From assembly GCA_029263415.1 (NCBI GenBank), contig JAJCXN010000026.1, positions 186,001 through 250,000 of the forward strand: a stretch of DNA of 64,000 bases, in the 5' to 3' direction. Within the stretch, counting starts at the first letter, position 1; every line of letters begins with the position of its first letter. Below the pieces are notes generated by a model. That model was not told the DNA's origin, ran no database searches, and was given only the letters and a program-made list of their open reading frames with translations. The translations under genes and the position numbers were made by a program. This stretch comes from Acidobacteriota bacterium. Lineage in GTDB: Bacteria > Acidobacteriota > Thermoanaerobaculia > Multivoradales > Multivoraceae. Positions 62,482 to 64,000 of the stretch are shown here, piece after piece.

Positions 62482-63506
62482 TAGTTCGCCTCCATGTTCA
62501 AGTCGATGAGCCGAAGCAGTTCGTCGGTGAGTTCTTTGGTACTGGCGGTGCCGCCCAGGTCTCGAGTTAAGACCTTGGTTTCCAGTAAGAGCTGTTTCAC
62601 CGCGCTGCGAACAGCAGTGGCTGCAGTGGCCTCACCAATGTGGCGCAGCATGAGCTCCGCAGACAGGATGATGGCGATGGGGTTGGCAACCCCCATACCA
62701 GCGATGTCTGGTGCGGTACCGTGCACTGCTTCGAAAACCGCGTGACCATTGCCGACGTTAGCGCCCGGGACCAGCCCCAATCCGCCGACCAAGCCCGCGC
62801 ACAGATCAGACATGACGTCACCATCTAGGTTGCCCATCACCAGCATGTCGAACCGTGTCGGATCGCGCACCAGTTCCATCGCTAAGGTGTCGAGCTGCAT
62901 GGTCTCCACCTCCAAGAAGGGGTAGTCCTCGGCGACATCCGCTGCGCATTCGAGAAACAGGCCGTCGCTCAGCGGTGTCACAGACGACTTGTGAACGATG
63001 GTCAACTTTTTGCGACCGTTGTTGCGGGCGTGTTCGAAGGAGAAGCGCATGATGCGTTCAGATGCCTCCTTGGTGACGATCTTGAGCGCCTCGATCACGC
63101 CCGGCACGACTTCGTGTTCGCGGCCTGTGTAGAGGCCTTCGGTGTTCTCTCGAATGACCACAAGATCGACTGCCTCGTAGCGGGTGACTGCGGGACCGGG
63201 CAGTGTTTCGACCGGGCGCACACAGGCATAAAGGTCCATTTCCTGTCGCAGCGTGACGTTGACCGATCGCCAACCTTTGCCAACTGGCGTTTGCAGCGGA
63301 CCCTTGATGGCAATTCGATTACGCCTGAGGGAGTCGAGCGCGGCGTTGGGTAGGGGAGTTAGTCCGGCTGCGACCGCGGTGCTGCCAGCGAGCACCGGTT
63401 CCCAGTCAATGGTGCCGTTGGTGACGTGATCGACGATCCGCACCATGGCGGCCGTGACCTCAGGGCCGATCCCGTCGCCGGTAAAAAGAGTGACTGCGTA
63501 TCTCAT
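62481..63506 (-). CDS. NAD-dependent isocitrate dehydrogenase
   Basis: A 341-residue enzyme of the isocitrate/isopropylmalate dehydrogenase family with all catalytic parts. It has TGDGIGPEV at 9-17, SVNVTLRQEMDLYACVRP (Ser81, Asn83, Arg87), RENTEGLYTGREHEV (Tyr126), Lys173, metal aspartates Asp206, Asp230 and Asp234 (GDVMSD), and VHGTAPDIAG at 261-270, which favours NAD use. It oxidises isocitrate to 2-oxoglutarate, the substrate of the SucAB complex encoded in this window. It is coupled to the degenerate paralogue immediately downstream. Homoisocitrate or isopropylmalate activity is less likely but possible. Confidence 0.88.
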   Translation of the reverse strand: MRYAVTLFTGDGIGPEVTAAMVRIVDHVTNGTIDWEPVLAGSTAVAAGLTPLPNAALDSLRRNRIAIKGPLQTPVGKGWRSVNVTLRQEMDLYACVRPVETLPGPAVTRYEAVDLVVIRENTEGLYTGREHEVVPGVIEALKIVTKEASERIMRFSFEHARNNGRKKLTIVHKSSVTPLSDGLFLECAADVAEDYPFLEVETMQLDTLAMELVRDPTRFDMLVMGNLDGDVMSDLCAGLVGGLGLVPGANVGNGHAVFEAVHGTAPDIAGMGVANPIAIILSAELMLRHIGEATAATAVRSAVKQLLLETKVLTRDLGGTASTKELTDELLRLIDLNMEAN

Positions 63507-63548
63507 CGAGTTAGGAGTACCTAGGGAAAGAGTAGTGCGATTGAGGTT

Positions 63549-64000
63549 CTAGGGGCCAGCGCCGGGAGCGTCTGCACTCATCTGGACCGCGATTAGATGG
63601 GGACCATGTTCTTGGCAGGCGCGCTCGAGCGCAACGCCGAACTCAGGAGCGGTATGCACACGCGTGCTAGATAGACCGTAGCCCTTGGCCAGCGAAACCC
63701 AGTCGATGGGTGGGCCGTCGAGCTGGGTAAGGCCAAGGCTCTGAGCGCCAGGGTCTTCGACACCACTGCGCGTCAGTTCGACCTGAAGGATTCGGTATAG
63801 GTCGTTGACGAACACGATCACCACCACGTTGGCGTTCTCGCGCGCCAAGGACCACAGGCCTTGATTCGTGTAGAGCCCGCTGCCGTCGCCTTCGAGCACC
63901 ACGACCTTACGATCCGGGCAAGCGATTGAAGCGCCGAGGCCGCTGGGGATGCCCCAGCCAATAGCGCCGCCGGTAAGGTTGAGATAGCTGTGAGATCGAG
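63549..64000 (-). CDS. Thiamine pyrophosphate enzyme, acetolactate synthase-like (partial)
   Basis: C-terminal part of a gene that continues past the right edge of the window. The visible ~150 residues begin SHSYLNLTGGAIGWGIPSGLGASIACPDRKVVVLEGDGSGLYTNQGLWSLAREN. This is the TPP-binding C domain of acetolactate synthase and benzoylformate decarboxylase-type enzymes. The GDG...ND metal motif is intact, and the later YRILQVELTR matches the acetolactate synthase-like subgroup. Which 2-oxoacid it uses cannot be told from this fragment. The neighbouring isocitrate dehydrogenase genes are on the same strand 42 bases downstream. Confidence 0.85.
   Translation of the reverse strand, partial: RSHSYLNLTGGAIGWGIPSGLGASIACPDRKVVVLEGDGSGLYTNQGLWSLARENANVVVIVFVNDLYRILQVELTRSGVEDPGAQSLGLTQLDGPPIDWVSLAKGYGLSSTRVHTAPEFGVALERACQEHGPHLIAVQMSADAPGAGP

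Overview
The window reads as one contiguous stretch of bacterial chromosome with dense coding and complete reading frames. The cell wall type is Gram-negative: there is an Lgt lipoprotein transferase, a LolD-type ABC ATPase with a FtsX-type permease, RND pumps with a lipoprotein adaptor, and many secreted proteins. Two tandem secreted proteins (13595-17272) look like the VWFA-related family that is characteristic of Acidobacteriota, so an acidobacterial or related lineage is my best guess. This is inference; no rRNA is present. GTG and TTG starts are common. I see no prophage, insertion sequence, CRISPR array or rRNA.

Layout. 1-8.7 kb: nucleotide salvage, protein repair and phospholipid genes (methylthioadenosine phosphorylase, surE, pcm, apt, tRNA-Arg(CCU), a TPR membrane protein, pyrimidine phosphorylase, cinA, plsY, gpsA). 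8.8-13.4 kb: guaA, a DHH phosphoesterase on the minus strand, lgt, thiD. 13.6-18.2 kb: the tandem VWFA-related proteins, two small membrane proteins and a DUF4177-like protein. 18.3-23.3 kb: a flavoprotein with the WxWxIP halogenase motif, a DUF3311-like plus sodium:solute symporter pair, a GT4 glycosyltransferase and a hotdog thioesterase. 23.4-33.8 kb: an ABC ATPase/permease pair, then a minus-strand block (TPR protein, S9 peptidase, thioesterase) and the CCA-adding enzyme. 34.1-44.5 kb: ECF sigma, anti-sigma and periplasmic sensor, then RND permease, adaptor, RND permease. 44.6-52 kb: an orphan coiled-coil protein and the 2-oxoglutarate dehydrogenase operon sucA-sucB-lpd (minus strand). 52-64 kb: MATE pump, argG, a peroxiredoxin-like gene with an in-frame UGA, a STAS protein, a crotonase homologue, a class A PBP, a flavin reductase, a NUDIX hydrolase, two tandem isocitrate dehydrogenase-family genes and the edge of a TPP enzyme.

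Most notable: (1) The peroxiredoxin-like gene at 55396-56067 (minus) has an in-frame UGA exactly where the family has its peroxidatic cysteine (GGW-UGA-PYC). A perfect 8-bp hairpin with a GGU loop starts 13 nt further on, as expected for a bacterial SECIS element. This is a strong candidate selenoprotein that a normal gene finder would split in two. (2) Several gene ends carry degenerate tandem repeats of about 15 nt that overlap or start at stop codons; the clearest is a 7 x 15-nt array at 28264-28368. (3) The second isocitrate dehydrogenase paralogue has lost a metal ligand and the nucleotide-site motif, recalling the catalytic/regulatory split of eukaryotic NAD-IDH.
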